Positions 56,350 to 64,000 of a stretch of DNA of 64,000 nt are shown here, in pieces; the first letter of the stretch is position 1, and every line of letters starts with the position of its first letter. The notes under the pieces were generated by a model. It searched no databases. It was not told the origin of the DNA and saw only the letters and a list, made by a program, of their open reading frames with translations. The position numbers and the translations under genes are program-made. This DNA comes from Dechloromonas sp. A34 (GTDB taxonomy: Bacteria; Pseudomonadota; Gammaproteobacteria; Burkholderiales; Rhodocyclaceae): assembly GCF_026261605.1 (NCBI RefSeq), contig NZ_CP102486.1, forward strand, positions 2,542,001 to 2,606,000, in the 5' to 3' direction.

Positions 56350-56694
56350 ATGAAAGCACTGATTACCTCGACCCTGATCCTCTTCGCTTCCCCGGGCGCT
56401 GTTGCCGCCCAGGCGGCTAGCGACCATGCCGGCCCCAGCATGGCGAGCCAGGCCGTGGCTGCGACCGAAATGCAAATGGTTGATGGCCAGGTCAAGAAAG
56501 TCGACAAGGCAGCCGGCAAGGTGACCTTGGCGCATGGTCCGCTGGTCAATCTGAGCATGCCGGCGATGACCATGGTTTTCCGGGTCAAGGATGCGAACTG
56601 GCTTGATCAGATGAAGGCAGGCGACAAGATTCGCTTCATGGCTGACAATGTCAATGGCGCGGTAACCATTGTGCATTTCGAACCGACCAAATAA
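56350..56694 (+). CDS. cusF: CusF-like periplasmic Cu(I)/Ag(I) chaperone
   Basis: 114 residues: signal peptide (SPGAVAAQA), then the CusF fold (VDGQVKKVDKAAGKVTLAHG; NLSMPAMTMVFRVKD), with the His and the two Met ligands and the aromatic partner replaced by Phe/Val in the usual order. CusF hands Cu(I) or Ag(I) to CusB. A second CusF domain is fused to the CusB encoded two genes downstream. Confidence 0.88.
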   Translation: MKALITSTLILFASPGAVAAQAASDHAGPSMASQAVAATEMQMVDGQVKKVDKAAGKVTLAHGPLVNLSMPAMTMVFRVKDANWLDQMKAGDKIRFMADNVNGAVTIVHFEPTK

Positions 56695-56774
56695 CAACGA
56701 GGGCGATGGCATTACGGGGTAAGCCACCCGGAGTGCCCATCGCTTTGTGAAGTCGCGTTTCACAGGGAGGTCGT

Positions 56775-58046
56775 ATGCGACGATTCAGGCTTGCCCCCAT
56801 TTTCGCCGTGCTAATGGCCATCGGCTTGGGCATGCCCGCACTGGCTCAGGAACCGGCTATCGGCGCTTCGGTCGATAGCCTGCTCGATTTCGCCAGGACG
56901 CGGAACCCCGAGTACGCGGCAATGCAGGCGGAAGCGGAGGCCTCCGGCCAACGCATTACATCGGCCGGGGCGCTGCCCGACCCCAAATTTCGGGCCGAGT
57001 TGCGGGACATTACCCGCATGGGCGAGCAGAACGCCACGCTGTCCCCAAGTCGCGTCGGCAGTACCAAATATCTGTTGATGCAGGATATTCCCTGGTTCGG
57101 CAAGCGCGACCTGAAGCGAGAAATTGCCGAGTTCGAGGCCGAAGGTGCCAAAGGGCGGGTTATGGGGACATGGGCCGACATCGCGGGCCGGATCAAGGTC
57201 AACCATGCCCAGTTGTACTACCTCTACGGCAGTGAACGGCTGACCCGCGAAATCCTCGACCTGATGATCCGTCTGGAAAAAATCGCCCAGGTCCGCTACG
57301 CCGGCGGCCTGGCCGCTCAGCAGGACGTCATTCGCGCCCAGGTTGAACAGACCACGATGCGCAATGAACTGATCGCGCTGGAAACCGAGCGTCATCACCT
57401 GCATGCCCGCCTGAACGCCTTGCTGGCCCGGCCGACTCGGGCGCCACTGGCCGAGCCAAGCCAACTGCGGCCACTGCCCGCACCAGCCAGACTCGACTAT
57501 GTCGCCCTCGAAGAGCGCGTCCGCGCCAGGAATCCCCTGCTATTCGCCGACGAGTCGCGGATCAAGGCTGCGGAAAAAACCCGCGATCTGACCTACAAGA
57601 ATCGCTATCCCGATGTAACGCTCGGCGTCTCGCCCATCCAGTACCGGAACGAGGTCAAGGAATGGGAGTTGATGCTGGAAATGAACATCCCGCTGCAGCA
57701 GTCCTCGCGCCGCGCCCAGGAACGGGAATCCGAATCCATGGTAAATGCGGCCAGGGCGCGCAAGGAAGCGACAGCAAACCAGGTGGTCAGTGACCTCGCG
57801 GAAAGTCTGGCCGGCATCGAAGCCGCCCGCCAGACCGAAAATCTGCTGAGCAACAGCCTGCTGCCGCAGGCCGAACTGACTTTCCAGGCCGCCATTGCCG
57901 GTTACGAAACCGGCAAGGTCGATTTCGCCACGCTGCTCGATGCCCAGCGGCAAATCCGCCAGGCCAGACAAAATCGGATCAAGGCACAGGCCGAGGCGCA
58001 AATGCGTCTGGCCGAAATCGAACGACTTTTAGGGGAAGACTTATGA
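56775..58046 (+). CDS. cusC: TolC-family outer-membrane factor (CusC-like)
   Basis: 423 residues with a signal peptide (MAIGLGMPALAQ). Two OEP repeats with long coiled coils; typical RRAQERESESMVNAARARKE. The preceding 80-base leader has an inverted repeat (GCGATGG 56703-56709, CCATCGC 56737-56743). Stop overlaps cusB (ATGA 58043-58046). Confidence 0.9.
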   Translation: MRRFRLAPIFAVLMAIGLGMPALAQEPAIGASVDSLLDFARTRNPEYAAMQAEAEASGQRITSAGALPDPKFRAELRDITRMGEQNATLSPSRVGSTKYLLMQDIPWFGKRDLKREIAEFEAEGAKGRVMGTWADIAGRIKVNHAQLYYLYGSERLTREILDLMIRLEKIAQVRYAGGLAAQQDVIRAQVEQTTMRNELIALETERHHLHARLNALLARPTRAPLAEPSQLRPLPAPARLDYVALEERVRARNPLLFADESRIKAAEKTRDLTYKNRYPDVTLGVSPIQYRNEVKEWELMLEMNIPLQQSSRRAQERESESMVNAARARKEATANQVVSDLAESLAGIEAARQTENLLSNSLLPQAELTFQAAIAGYETGKVDFATLLDAQRQIRQARQNRIKAQAEAQMRLAEIERLLGEDL

Positions 58047-59674
58047 ACAAGGGTGCAGGACTGACCATCGGCGTCATCGCGGTCGCCATAGCAGCCGGCG
58101 GCGGTTATTGGCTGGGCGGAAAAGGCGGCACCTCCCACGGTGAAACAGCAGCACCGGCGGCAGCCACTTCCCCAGAGCCGGCCAAGAAAGAAAAGAAGCT
58201 ACTCTTTTACCGCAATCCGATGGGGCTGCCCGACACCTCCCCGACGCCCAAGAAAGACCCGATGGGGATGGACTACATCGCCGTCTATGAAGGCGAAGCG
58301 GACGACGAACCGGCGACCGCAAATCAGATCAAGATCAGTACCGACAAGGTGCAGAAACTGGGTGTGCGGACCGAAGCCGCCCAACTCCGCGCCCTCGACA
58401 AGGTGGTGCGCGCATCCGGCCGAATCGAGCCGGACGAGCGCCGCCTTTACGCGATTTCGCCCAAGTTCGAGGGCTATGTCGAGCGCCTGCATGTCAATGT
58501 GACCGGCCAGCCGGTCGGCAAAGGCCAGCCGCTGTTCGAGGTCTATAGCCCGGAGCTTGTCTCCGCCCAGCGTGAATATGCGATTGCCGCCCAGGGTGTC
58601 GAATCGCTGAAAGAGGCCGGCGGCCCGGCGCGGGACGGCATGAAGCAACTGGCCGATTCCAGCCTGCTGCGCCTGAAGAACTGGGACATCTCGGAAGAAC
58701 AGGTCAAGGCCCTCGCCAAATCCGGCGAAACCAAGCGGACGATGACTTTCCGCTCGCCGGTGGCCGGCATCATCACCGAGAAGAAAGCCGTTCAGGGCAT
58801 GCGCTTCATGCCCGGCGAGGCGCTCTACCAGGTGGCGGACCTCTCCTCGGTGTGGGTTGTCGCCGACGTCTTCGAACAGGATATCGGCCTGGTCAAATCC
58901 GGCGCCAAGGCCAAGGTCATGATCAATGCCTATCCGGGCAAGACTTTCGAAGGCACGATCAGCTATGTCTATCCGACCTTGAACGCCCAGACCCGCACGG
59001 TGCCGGTTCGCGTCGAACTGGCCAATCCGGGGCTGCTGCTCAAGCCGGCCATGTTCGCCCAGGTCGAACTGCCGGTGGGCGCCAAAGGCCAGGTGGTCAC
59101 CGTGCCGACCTCCGCCGTCATCGACAGCGGCGCCCGCCAGATCGTGCTGATCCAGCAAGGCGAAGGCCGCTTCGAGCCGCGCGAGGTCAAACTCGGCGCC
59201 CGCAGCGACAACCATGTCGAAGTGCTGGAGGGGGTCAAGGATGGCGAGCAGGTGGTGGTCGCCGCCAACTTCCTGATCGATGCCGAGAGCAACCTCAAGG
59301 CTGCGGTCGGCGGTTTCGGCCACGCCGCCCACGGCGCCGCCCCAAAAGAAGGGCAAGCGGCGGCACCCGGACAGCCAGCCACCAAAGGAGCTAGCCACCA
59401 GGCCGAAGGCACGGTGGATGGCATCGACGCGACAGCCGGCACGATCAGTCTCAATCACGGCCCGGTCGCCAGCCTCAAGTGGCCGGCGATGACCATGGAG
59501 TTCACGGCCGCCAATGCATCGCTGCTGCAAGGGCTGAAACCCGGTGCCAGAGTCGCTTTCGAGTTCGTCGAACGGCAGCCCGGCGAATGGGTGATAACGG
59601 CCGTCAAACCGCTGCCGGCAAGCCAGGGAGCCGGAATGCCGGCCGCCGGTGCCAACCCGCACGCCGGTCACTGA
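58043..59674 (+). CDS. cusB: CusB-type membrane-fusion protein with fused CusF domain
   Basis: 543 residues. An N-terminal anchor, a heavy-metal-binding module (FYRNPMGLPDTS, KKDPMGMDY, about residues 53-78), the MFP core (barrel-sandwich, hairpin, beta-barrel; residues about 95-420), then a linker and a CusF-like domain at about 450-525 (GTVDGIDATAGTISLNHG; LKWPAMTMEF). CusB proteins usually have about 400 residues; the extra 120 are the fused chaperone. Couples the chaperone step to the pump. Confidence 0.93.
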   Translation: MNKGAGLTIGVIAVAIAAGGGYWLGGKGGTSHGETAAPAAATSPEPAKKEKKLLFYRNPMGLPDTSPTPKKDPMGMDYIAVYEGEADDEPATANQIKISTDKVQKLGVRTEAAQLRALDKVVRASGRIEPDERRLYAISPKFEGYVERLHVNVTGQPVGKGQPLFEVYSPELVSAQREYAIAAQGVESLKEAGGPARDGMKQLADSSLLRLKNWDISEEQVKALAKSGETKRTMTFRSPVAGIITEKKAVQGMRFMPGEALYQVADLSSVWVVADVFEQDIGLVKSGAKAKVMINAYPGKTFEGTISYVYPTLNAQTRTVPVRVELANPGLLLKPAMFAQVELPVGAKGQVVTVPTSAVIDSGARQIVLIQQGEGRFEPREVKLGARSDNHVEVLEGVKDGEQVVVAANFLIDAESNLKAAVGGFGHAAHGAAPKEGQAAAPGQPATKGASHQAEGTVDGIDATAGTISLNHGPVASLKWPAMTMEFTAANASLLQGLKPGARVAFEFVERQPGEWVITAVKPLPASQGAGMPAAGANPHAGH

Positions 59675-59698
59675 CCGAGAGCCACGGAGAGTCGCCCC

Positions 59699-62600
59699 AT
59701 GTTGGCCAACATTATCGAATGGTCGGGCCGGAACCGCTTCCTGGTTCTGCTCGCCACCCTGTTCATCACCATCGGCGGCATTTATGCCGTGTTGCGCACC
59801 CCGATCGATGCCTTGCCCGACCTCTCGGATGTCCAAGTCATCGTCTATACCGAGTATCCGGGGCAGGCGCCGCAGGTGGTCGAGGATCAGGTCACCTATC
59901 CGCTGACCACAGCCATGCTGTCGGTGCCGAAATCCAAGGTGGTGCGCGGCTTCTCGTTCTTCGGCGCCTCCTTCGTGTACATCATTTTCGAGGACGGTAC
60001 TGACATCTACTGGGCTCGCTCGCGTGTGCTGGAATACCTGAATTTTGCGTCCAGCCGCATGCCCAAGGGCGTCACCCCCTCGCTCGGACCGGATGCCACC
60101 GGCGTTGGCTGGGTCTACCAGTACGCGCTGCTCGCCAAGGACAAGACTCTGGCCGAACTGCGCACCATCCAGGACTGGTACGTCCGCTATCAGTTGACCA
60201 AGGCGCACGGCGTCGCCGAAGTCGCCTCGATCGGCGGCTTCGTGCAGACCTACCAAGTAACCGTCGACCCGGTGAAACTGCGTTCCTACGGCATTCCGCT
60301 GATGAAGGTGGCGCAGGTGATCCGCGACTCGAACCGCGATGTCGGCGGCCGTGTCGTCGAGATGGCTGAAACCGAGTACATGGTGCGCGGCAAGGGTTAC
60401 CTGCGCGGTAAGAGCGACCTCGAAACTCTGGTCGTCAAGAGCGAGCAGGGCACGCCGGTGCTGATCCGCGACATCGCCCGCGTCGAACTGGCGCCGGACG
60501 AACGGCGCGGCCTGACCGAACTCAACGGCGAGGGCGAAGTGGTCTCGGGCATCGCCATGGCGCGCTATGGTGCCAACGCGCTGGAGGTCATCCACAACCT
60601 GAAAGCCAAGATCGACGAAATCGGCGGCGGCTTGCCGGCCGGCGTCACGGTGCAAACGGTGTATGACCGTTCCGAACTGATCCATCGCGCCATCGATACG
60701 CTCAAGCGCACCTTGCTGGAAGAAGCGGTCATCGTCGCGCTGGTCTGCATCGTGTTCCTGATGCACGTGCGCAGCGCCTTGGTCGCCATCCTGATGCTGC
60801 CGGTCGGCGTGCTGATCGCTTTCATCGCCATGCGCTCGCTGGGCATGAACTCCAATCTGATGAGCCTGGGCGGCATCGCCATCGCCATCGGTGCGATGAT
60901 CGACGCCGCCATCGTCATGATCGAGAACGCCCACAAACACCTGGAGCGCCTGCCCGAGGAGCACACCAAAGCTGAGCGTGCCGACGCCATGCTCGCCGCC
61001 TGCAAGGAAGTCGGCCCGGCGCTGTTCTTCTCGCTGCTCATCATCACTGTTTCCTTCCTCCCAGTGTTTGCCCTGGAAGGCCAGGAGGGCCGGCTGTTCT
61101 CGCCGCTGGCCTTCACCAAGACCTTCTCGATGGCCGGCGCGGCGCTACTTTCGGTGACCCTGGTACCGGTCCTGATGATGCTGTTCATCCGCGGCAAGGT
61201 CATGCCGGAATCGAAGAATCCGGTGAATCGTTTTCTGATCTGGGCCTACCGGCCGATCATCGCCGGCGTCATGCGCTGGAAAAAGCTGACCATCGTGCTC
61301 GCCGTGCTGGCGCTGGGGGTCTCGGTCTACCCGGCATCGCAACTGGGTTCCGAGTTCATGCCGACGCTCAACGAGGGCACGCTGCTCTACATGCCGGCTT
61401 CGCTGCCCGGCATGTCGATCACCAAGGCCGCCGAGCTTATGCAGACCCAGAACAAGATCATCAAGAGCTTCCCCGAGGTCGCTTCGGTTTATGGCAAGGC
61501 CGGGCGCGCCAACACGGCGACCGATCCTGCGCCGACCGAGATGTTCGAGACGGTGATCAACCTGAAGCCGGAATCCGAATGGCGCGCCGGCTTGACCACC
61601 GACAAGCTGATCGCCGAACTCGACAAGGCGCTGCAATTCCCCGGCGTCGCCAATGCGTGGACGATGCCGATCAAGGCGCGCATCGACATGCTGTCTACCG
61701 GCATTCGCACGCCGATCGGCATCAAGGTCTTCGGCAAGGATCTGGGCGAGATGGAAAAAGTGGCCAAGGAAATCGAGGCCGTGGTCAAAGCTGTCCCCGG
61801 CACGACCAGTGCCTTCGCCGAGCGCATCACTGGCGGCTTTTATCTCAATATCGAACCGGACCGCGAGCAACTGGCCCGCTACGGCCTGGCCGTCGGCGAC
61901 TTGCAGGATGTGATCGGCACAGCGCTGGGCGGTGAGATGGTGACGACCACGGTCGAGGGGCGGGAACGTTTCGGTGTCACCATCCGCTATCCGCGCGAAC
62001 TGCGTTCCGATCCGCAGCAGATCGCCCGCGAGGTGCTGATCCCGACCATGGATGGGGCGATGATTCCGCTCGGCCAATTAGCCAAGGTCGTCGTCGCCAA
62101 AGGCGCGCCCAGCATCCGCACCGAAAACGCCTTGCTCTCTGCCTACATCTATGTCGACATCCGCGACCGCGACATCGGCAGCTACGTCGCTGACGCCAAG
62201 AAAGCGGTTGCCGAACAGGTCAAATTCCCGCCGGGTTACTACGTGACCTGGAGCGGCCAGTTCGAATACATGGAGCGGGCCATCGAGAAGATGAAAATCG
62301 TCATCCCGGTCACGTTGCTCTCGATCTTCCTGCTGCTCTATCTCAACTTCAAGCGCATTACCGAGACGCTGATCGTCATGCTTTCGGTTCCTTTCGCGCT
62401 GGTTGGCGGCATCTGGTTGATGTGGTGGCTCGGCTATAACCTGTCGGTCGCCGTGGCGGTTGGCTTCATCGCCTTGGCCGGGGTGGCGGCCGAAACCGGT
62501 GTCATCATGCTGATCTATCTCGATCATGCCTGGGAGGAACTGAAGGCCAAGCGGCGTGCCGAGGGCCAGGTGCCAAGCCTGACCGATCTTTACGAAGCGA

Positions 62601-62833
62601 TCATGGAAGGCGCCGTCGAGCGCGTCCGGCCGAAAATGATGACCGTGGTGGCGATCATGGCTGGCCTGCTGCCCATCATGTGGGGTACCGGTACCGGTTC
62701 GGAAGTAATGAGCCGGATCGCGGCGCCGATGGTCGGTGGCATGGTCTCGTCGACGGTGCTCACCCTCGCCGTGATTCCGGCGATCTATGCGCTGGTCAAA
62801 CAATGGCGCCTGCGCCGGGGTATCGAGGACTGA
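59699..62833 (+). CDS. cusA: CusA-type Cu(I)/Ag(I) RND efflux pump
   Basis: 1044 residues. The fourth helix motif AIGAMIDAAIVMIENAHKH near residue 400 is characteristic of the copper/silver (HME4) subclass. The periplasmic region is Met-rich, including TWTMPIKARIDMLSTG-like positions of the CusA methionine relay. It is the inner-membrane pump of the CusCBA complex and lies 24 bases after cusB. Confidence 0.96.
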   Translation: MLANIIEWSGRNRFLVLLATLFITIGGIYAVLRTPIDALPDLSDVQVIVYTEYPGQAPQVVEDQVTYPLTTAMLSVPKSKVVRGFSFFGASFVYIIFEDGTDIYWARSRVLEYLNFASSRMPKGVTPSLGPDATGVGWVYQYALLAKDKTLAELRTIQDWYVRYQLTKAHGVAEVASIGGFVQTYQVTVDPVKLRSYGIPLMKVAQVIRDSNRDVGGRVVEMAETEYMVRGKGYLRGKSDLETLVVKSEQGTPVLIRDIARVELAPDERRGLTELNGEGEVVSGIAMARYGANALEVIHNLKAKIDEIGGGLPAGVTVQTVYDRSELIHRAIDTLKRTLLEEAVIVALVCIVFLMHVRSALVAILMLPVGVLIAFIAMRSLGMNSNLMSLGGIAIAIGAMIDAAIVMIENAHKHLERLPEEHTKAERADAMLAACKEVGPALFFSLLIITVSFLPVFALEGQEGRLFSPLAFTKTFSMAGAALLSVTLVPVLMMLFIRGKVMPESKNPVNRFLIWAYRPIIAGVMRWKKLTIVLAVLALGVSVYPASQLGSEFMPTLNEGTLLYMPASLPGMSITKAAELMQTQNKIIKSFPEVASVYGKAGRANTATDPAPTEMFETVINLKPESEWRAGLTTDKLIAELDKALQFPGVANAWTMPIKARIDMLSTGIRTPIGIKVFGKDLGEMEKVAKEIEAVVKAVPGTTSAFAERITGGFYLNIEPDREQLARYGLAVGDLQDVIGTALGGEMVTTTVEGRERFGVTIRYPRELRSDPQQIAREVLIPTMDGAMIPLGQLAKVVVAKGAPSIRTENALLSAYIYVDIRDRDIGSYVADAKKAVAEQVKFPPGYYVTWSGQFEYMERAIEKMKIVIPVTLLSIFLLLYLNFKRITETLIVMLSVPFALVGGIWLMWWLGYNLSVAVAVGFIALAGVAAETGVIMLIYLDHAWEELKAKRRAEGQVPSLTDLYEAIMEGAVERVRPKMMTVVAIMAGLLPIMWGTGTGSEVMSRIAAPMVGGMVSSTVLTLAVIPAIYALVKQWRLRRGIED

Positions 62834-62980
62834 ATCGAGCAGTCCATGCGTCTGCTCTGTCCGCTGATCTGCTTCTGCGGCCAGGGCGGGCGTGGCCGAA
62901 ACGACGTTATGTTTGTTGCCGCACAGACGTCGATCTGTAGGTCAGCGCAAAGTAGCCTGAACTTGCGCGTGGAGAAGTTC

Positions 62981-63184
62981 ATGAAAAACTTGCTTGCGAT
63001 CACTGTTGGTATGACGTCTACGTTGCTCATCGACAGCGCGTTGGCGCAGAACGGCAACATGATGAACGGTGGTATGTCGGGCGCTGGCTGGATGGGTGGT
63101 TACGGTTGGGCATGGGGTCCGATCTCGCTTCTGATCGTTGTCATCGGCCTCGTTGTTTGGGTTCTCCAGCGAAAAGGCAAGTGA
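62981..63184 (+). CDS. Small exported/membrane protein, Gly/Met-rich
   Basis: 67 residues from the ATG at 62981 (GGAGAAGTTC upstream). A signal-like N-terminus, a short Met/Gly/Trp stretch (NMMNGGMSGAGWMGGYGW) and a C-terminal membrane helix (PISLLIVVIGLVVWVL). The Met cluster faces the periplasm and could touch copper. Small proteins of this type often follow cusA in betaproteobacteria; the function is not established. Confidence 0.72.
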   Translation: MKNLLAITVGMTSTLLIDSALAQNGNMMNGGMSGAGWMGGYGWAWGPISLLIVVIGLVVWVLQRKGK

Positions 63185-63273
63185 GTGAGATCGAAATATC
63201 TGATCACGCCTTGGCTGCCAGCAGTAGGCAGTACGGAAACATTGATTTACCCACCCTTAAAGGAAAAGCCACC

Positions 63274-63732
63274 ATGAAAATCTCAATACTGCTTGCCGCA
63301 ATCCTTAGTGTTGCCCTGTCTGCACCTATTGCCTCCGCACAGGAAACATCCACGCCCGCCAAGCCGGCGATGGGCATGGACATGGACATGGACAAACAGA
63401 TGCCGCAGATGCAGGGGAACATGAAGAAAATGCAGCAGCAGATGGAAAAAATCCGGGCGACCAGCGACCCGAAGGAGCGCCAGAAGCTGATGCAGGAGCA
63501 CATGCAGACCATGCAGGAAAACATGAAAACAATGCACGGCATGGGCGGCCCGATGATGATGGGCGGCGGTCAGCGTGGCGGAAAAATGATGGCGGACAAG
63601 AAAGGCGGCATGGCGGAAGGCGACATGATGAAGCGCCACGAAATGATGGAAAAACGCATGGACATGATGCAGATGATGATGGACCAAATGATGCAGCACA
63701 ATCAGGCCATCGAGTCGATGCCCGGCAAATGA
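63274..63732 (+). CDS. Methionine-rich periplasmic protein
   Basis: 152 residues with a signal peptide (APIASA|QETS). About one residue in four of the mature part is Met (MGMDMDMDKQMPQMQGNMKK and later MMQMMMDQMMQHNQ), with helical heptad-like spacing. Methionine-rich motifs bind Cu(I)/Ag(I). Role inferred: periplasmic copper/silver sponge for the Cus system. Good AGGAAAAGCC ribosome site. Confidence 0.82.
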   Translation: MKISILLAAILSVALSAPIASAQETSTPAKPAMGMDMDMDKQMPQMQGNMKKMQQQMEKIRATSDPKERQKLMQEHMQTMQENMKTMHGMGGPMMMGGGQRGGKMMADKKGGMAEGDMMKRHEMMEKRMDMMQMMMDQMMQHNQAIESMPGK

Positions 63733-63773
63733 CGTCGAATCCTCGGTCGGCGTTTTGAACAAGGAGTCAATTC

Positions 63774-64000
63774 ATGTACGGATTCAGTACTCAACTAAAG
63801 GTACCGTTCGATACCGCAATCGCGAAAGTCACCGAAGCCCTTAAAAAGGAGGGATTCGGCGTACTAACCGATATCGATGTCAAAGCGACGCTGAAAGCCA
63901 AGCTCGATATCGAACACCGGCCGTATCGCATACTTGGCGCATGCAACCCGCCGCTGGCACACCGCGCGATCGAGGCTGACCCCGACATTGGCTTGTTGCT
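63774..64000 (+). CDS. DUF302 protein, cut by window edge
   Basis: The frame starts [19 protein letters not shown] after AAGGAGTCAATTC and stays open to the last base. The sequence [19 protein letters not shown] and [20 protein letters not shown] matches DUF302, a small fold often encoded in metal or redox clusters. About 75 residues are visible of the usual 130. Function of the family is unknown. Confidence 0.88.
   Translation, partial: MYGFSTQLKVPFDTAIAKVTEALKKEGFGVLTDIDVKATLKAKLDIEHRPYRILGACNPPLAHRAIEADPDIGLL

Noticed and set aside
58199..60964. 921-codon open frame on the minus strand
   Set aside because: It lies antisense to cusB and cusA, is His/Asp/Gln-rich in the way mirror frames of GC-rich genes are, and matches no family. 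Both sense genes are unquestionable.
63274..63732. Repetitive ATG-rich DNA as a possible tandem-repeat or CRISPR-like array
   Set aside because: The periodicity comes from Met codons of a Met-rich protein with signal peptide and ribosome site. No direct-repeat and spacer structure is present; no CRISPR array was seen anywhere in the window.

Overview
The window looks like a betaproteobacterial chromosome, probably Rhodocyclales (Dechloromonas/Azonexus-like). This is inferred from high GC, the smpB | ratA-rnfH | guaB-guaA arrangement and the protein style; no 16S gene is present. It splits into about 9.8 kb of ordinary chromosome and about 54 kb of accessory DNA.

1-9805, host core: the end of a GspE/PilB-type ATPase, an Hpt protein, a NarL/LuxR-type response regulator, a metallo-beta-lactamase-fold lipoprotein, a FrnE-like DsbA-family protein, a TRIC-type channel, smpB, ratA, an RnfH-family gene, a DUF4124 protein, and guaB-guaA separated by a hairpin.

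9806-17418, left end of an integrated element: an integrase gene directly follows the 3' end of guaA and is preceded by a cluster of TGACGGTAT repeats. Then come hipB-hipA, which end exactly where a fragment of a second integrase begins. After these lie a frameshifted PIN-like gene, a TPR protein with a C-terminal HEPN-type R-x4-H motif, and two small unknown genes.

17422-38326, an F-type conjugation operon transcribed right to left: unknown gene, lytic transglycosylase, OmpA-like lipoprotein, traA, L, E, K, B, dsbC, V, C, trbI, S26 peptidase, unknown, W, U, trbC, N, unknown, F, H, G. Many neighbours share ATGA stop/start overlaps. No relaxase or coupling protein is in the window. The 38.3-39.0 kb stretch upstream of the operon holds a symmetric 42-bp dyad and a 41-bp hairpin that could be oriT or operator sites.

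39029-64000, copper/silver and metal resistance: a small secreted repeat protein, a CzcA remnant and cusRS. One efflux block follows (broken outer-membrane factor, multicopper oxidase, cupredoxin, then an OMF/MFP/RND set with two unknown periplasmic proteins). Next come a broken metal-binding gene, a TonB receptor with a Fur-like site, and a second block (DUF411, CusF, CusC, CusB fused to a CusF domain, CusA), ending in small Met-rich proteins and a DUF302 gene cut by the window edge.

Two observations stand out. (1) Four promoters in the metal region share an element with identical spacing: inverted ATTAC/GTAAT half-sites 6 bp apart, then GTCAG and GTTGG each after 6 bp, and a -10-like hexamer 16 bp after the start of GTTGG. 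It is probably the CusR regulon signature and it includes an otherwise unrecognised small repeat protein. (2) Six genes of the accessory region are broken; five of them, and one of the two shifts in the sixth, are each explained by one missing base in a G or C run, whereas the complete host genes are intact. Either the element is decaying or the assembly has homopolymer errors.
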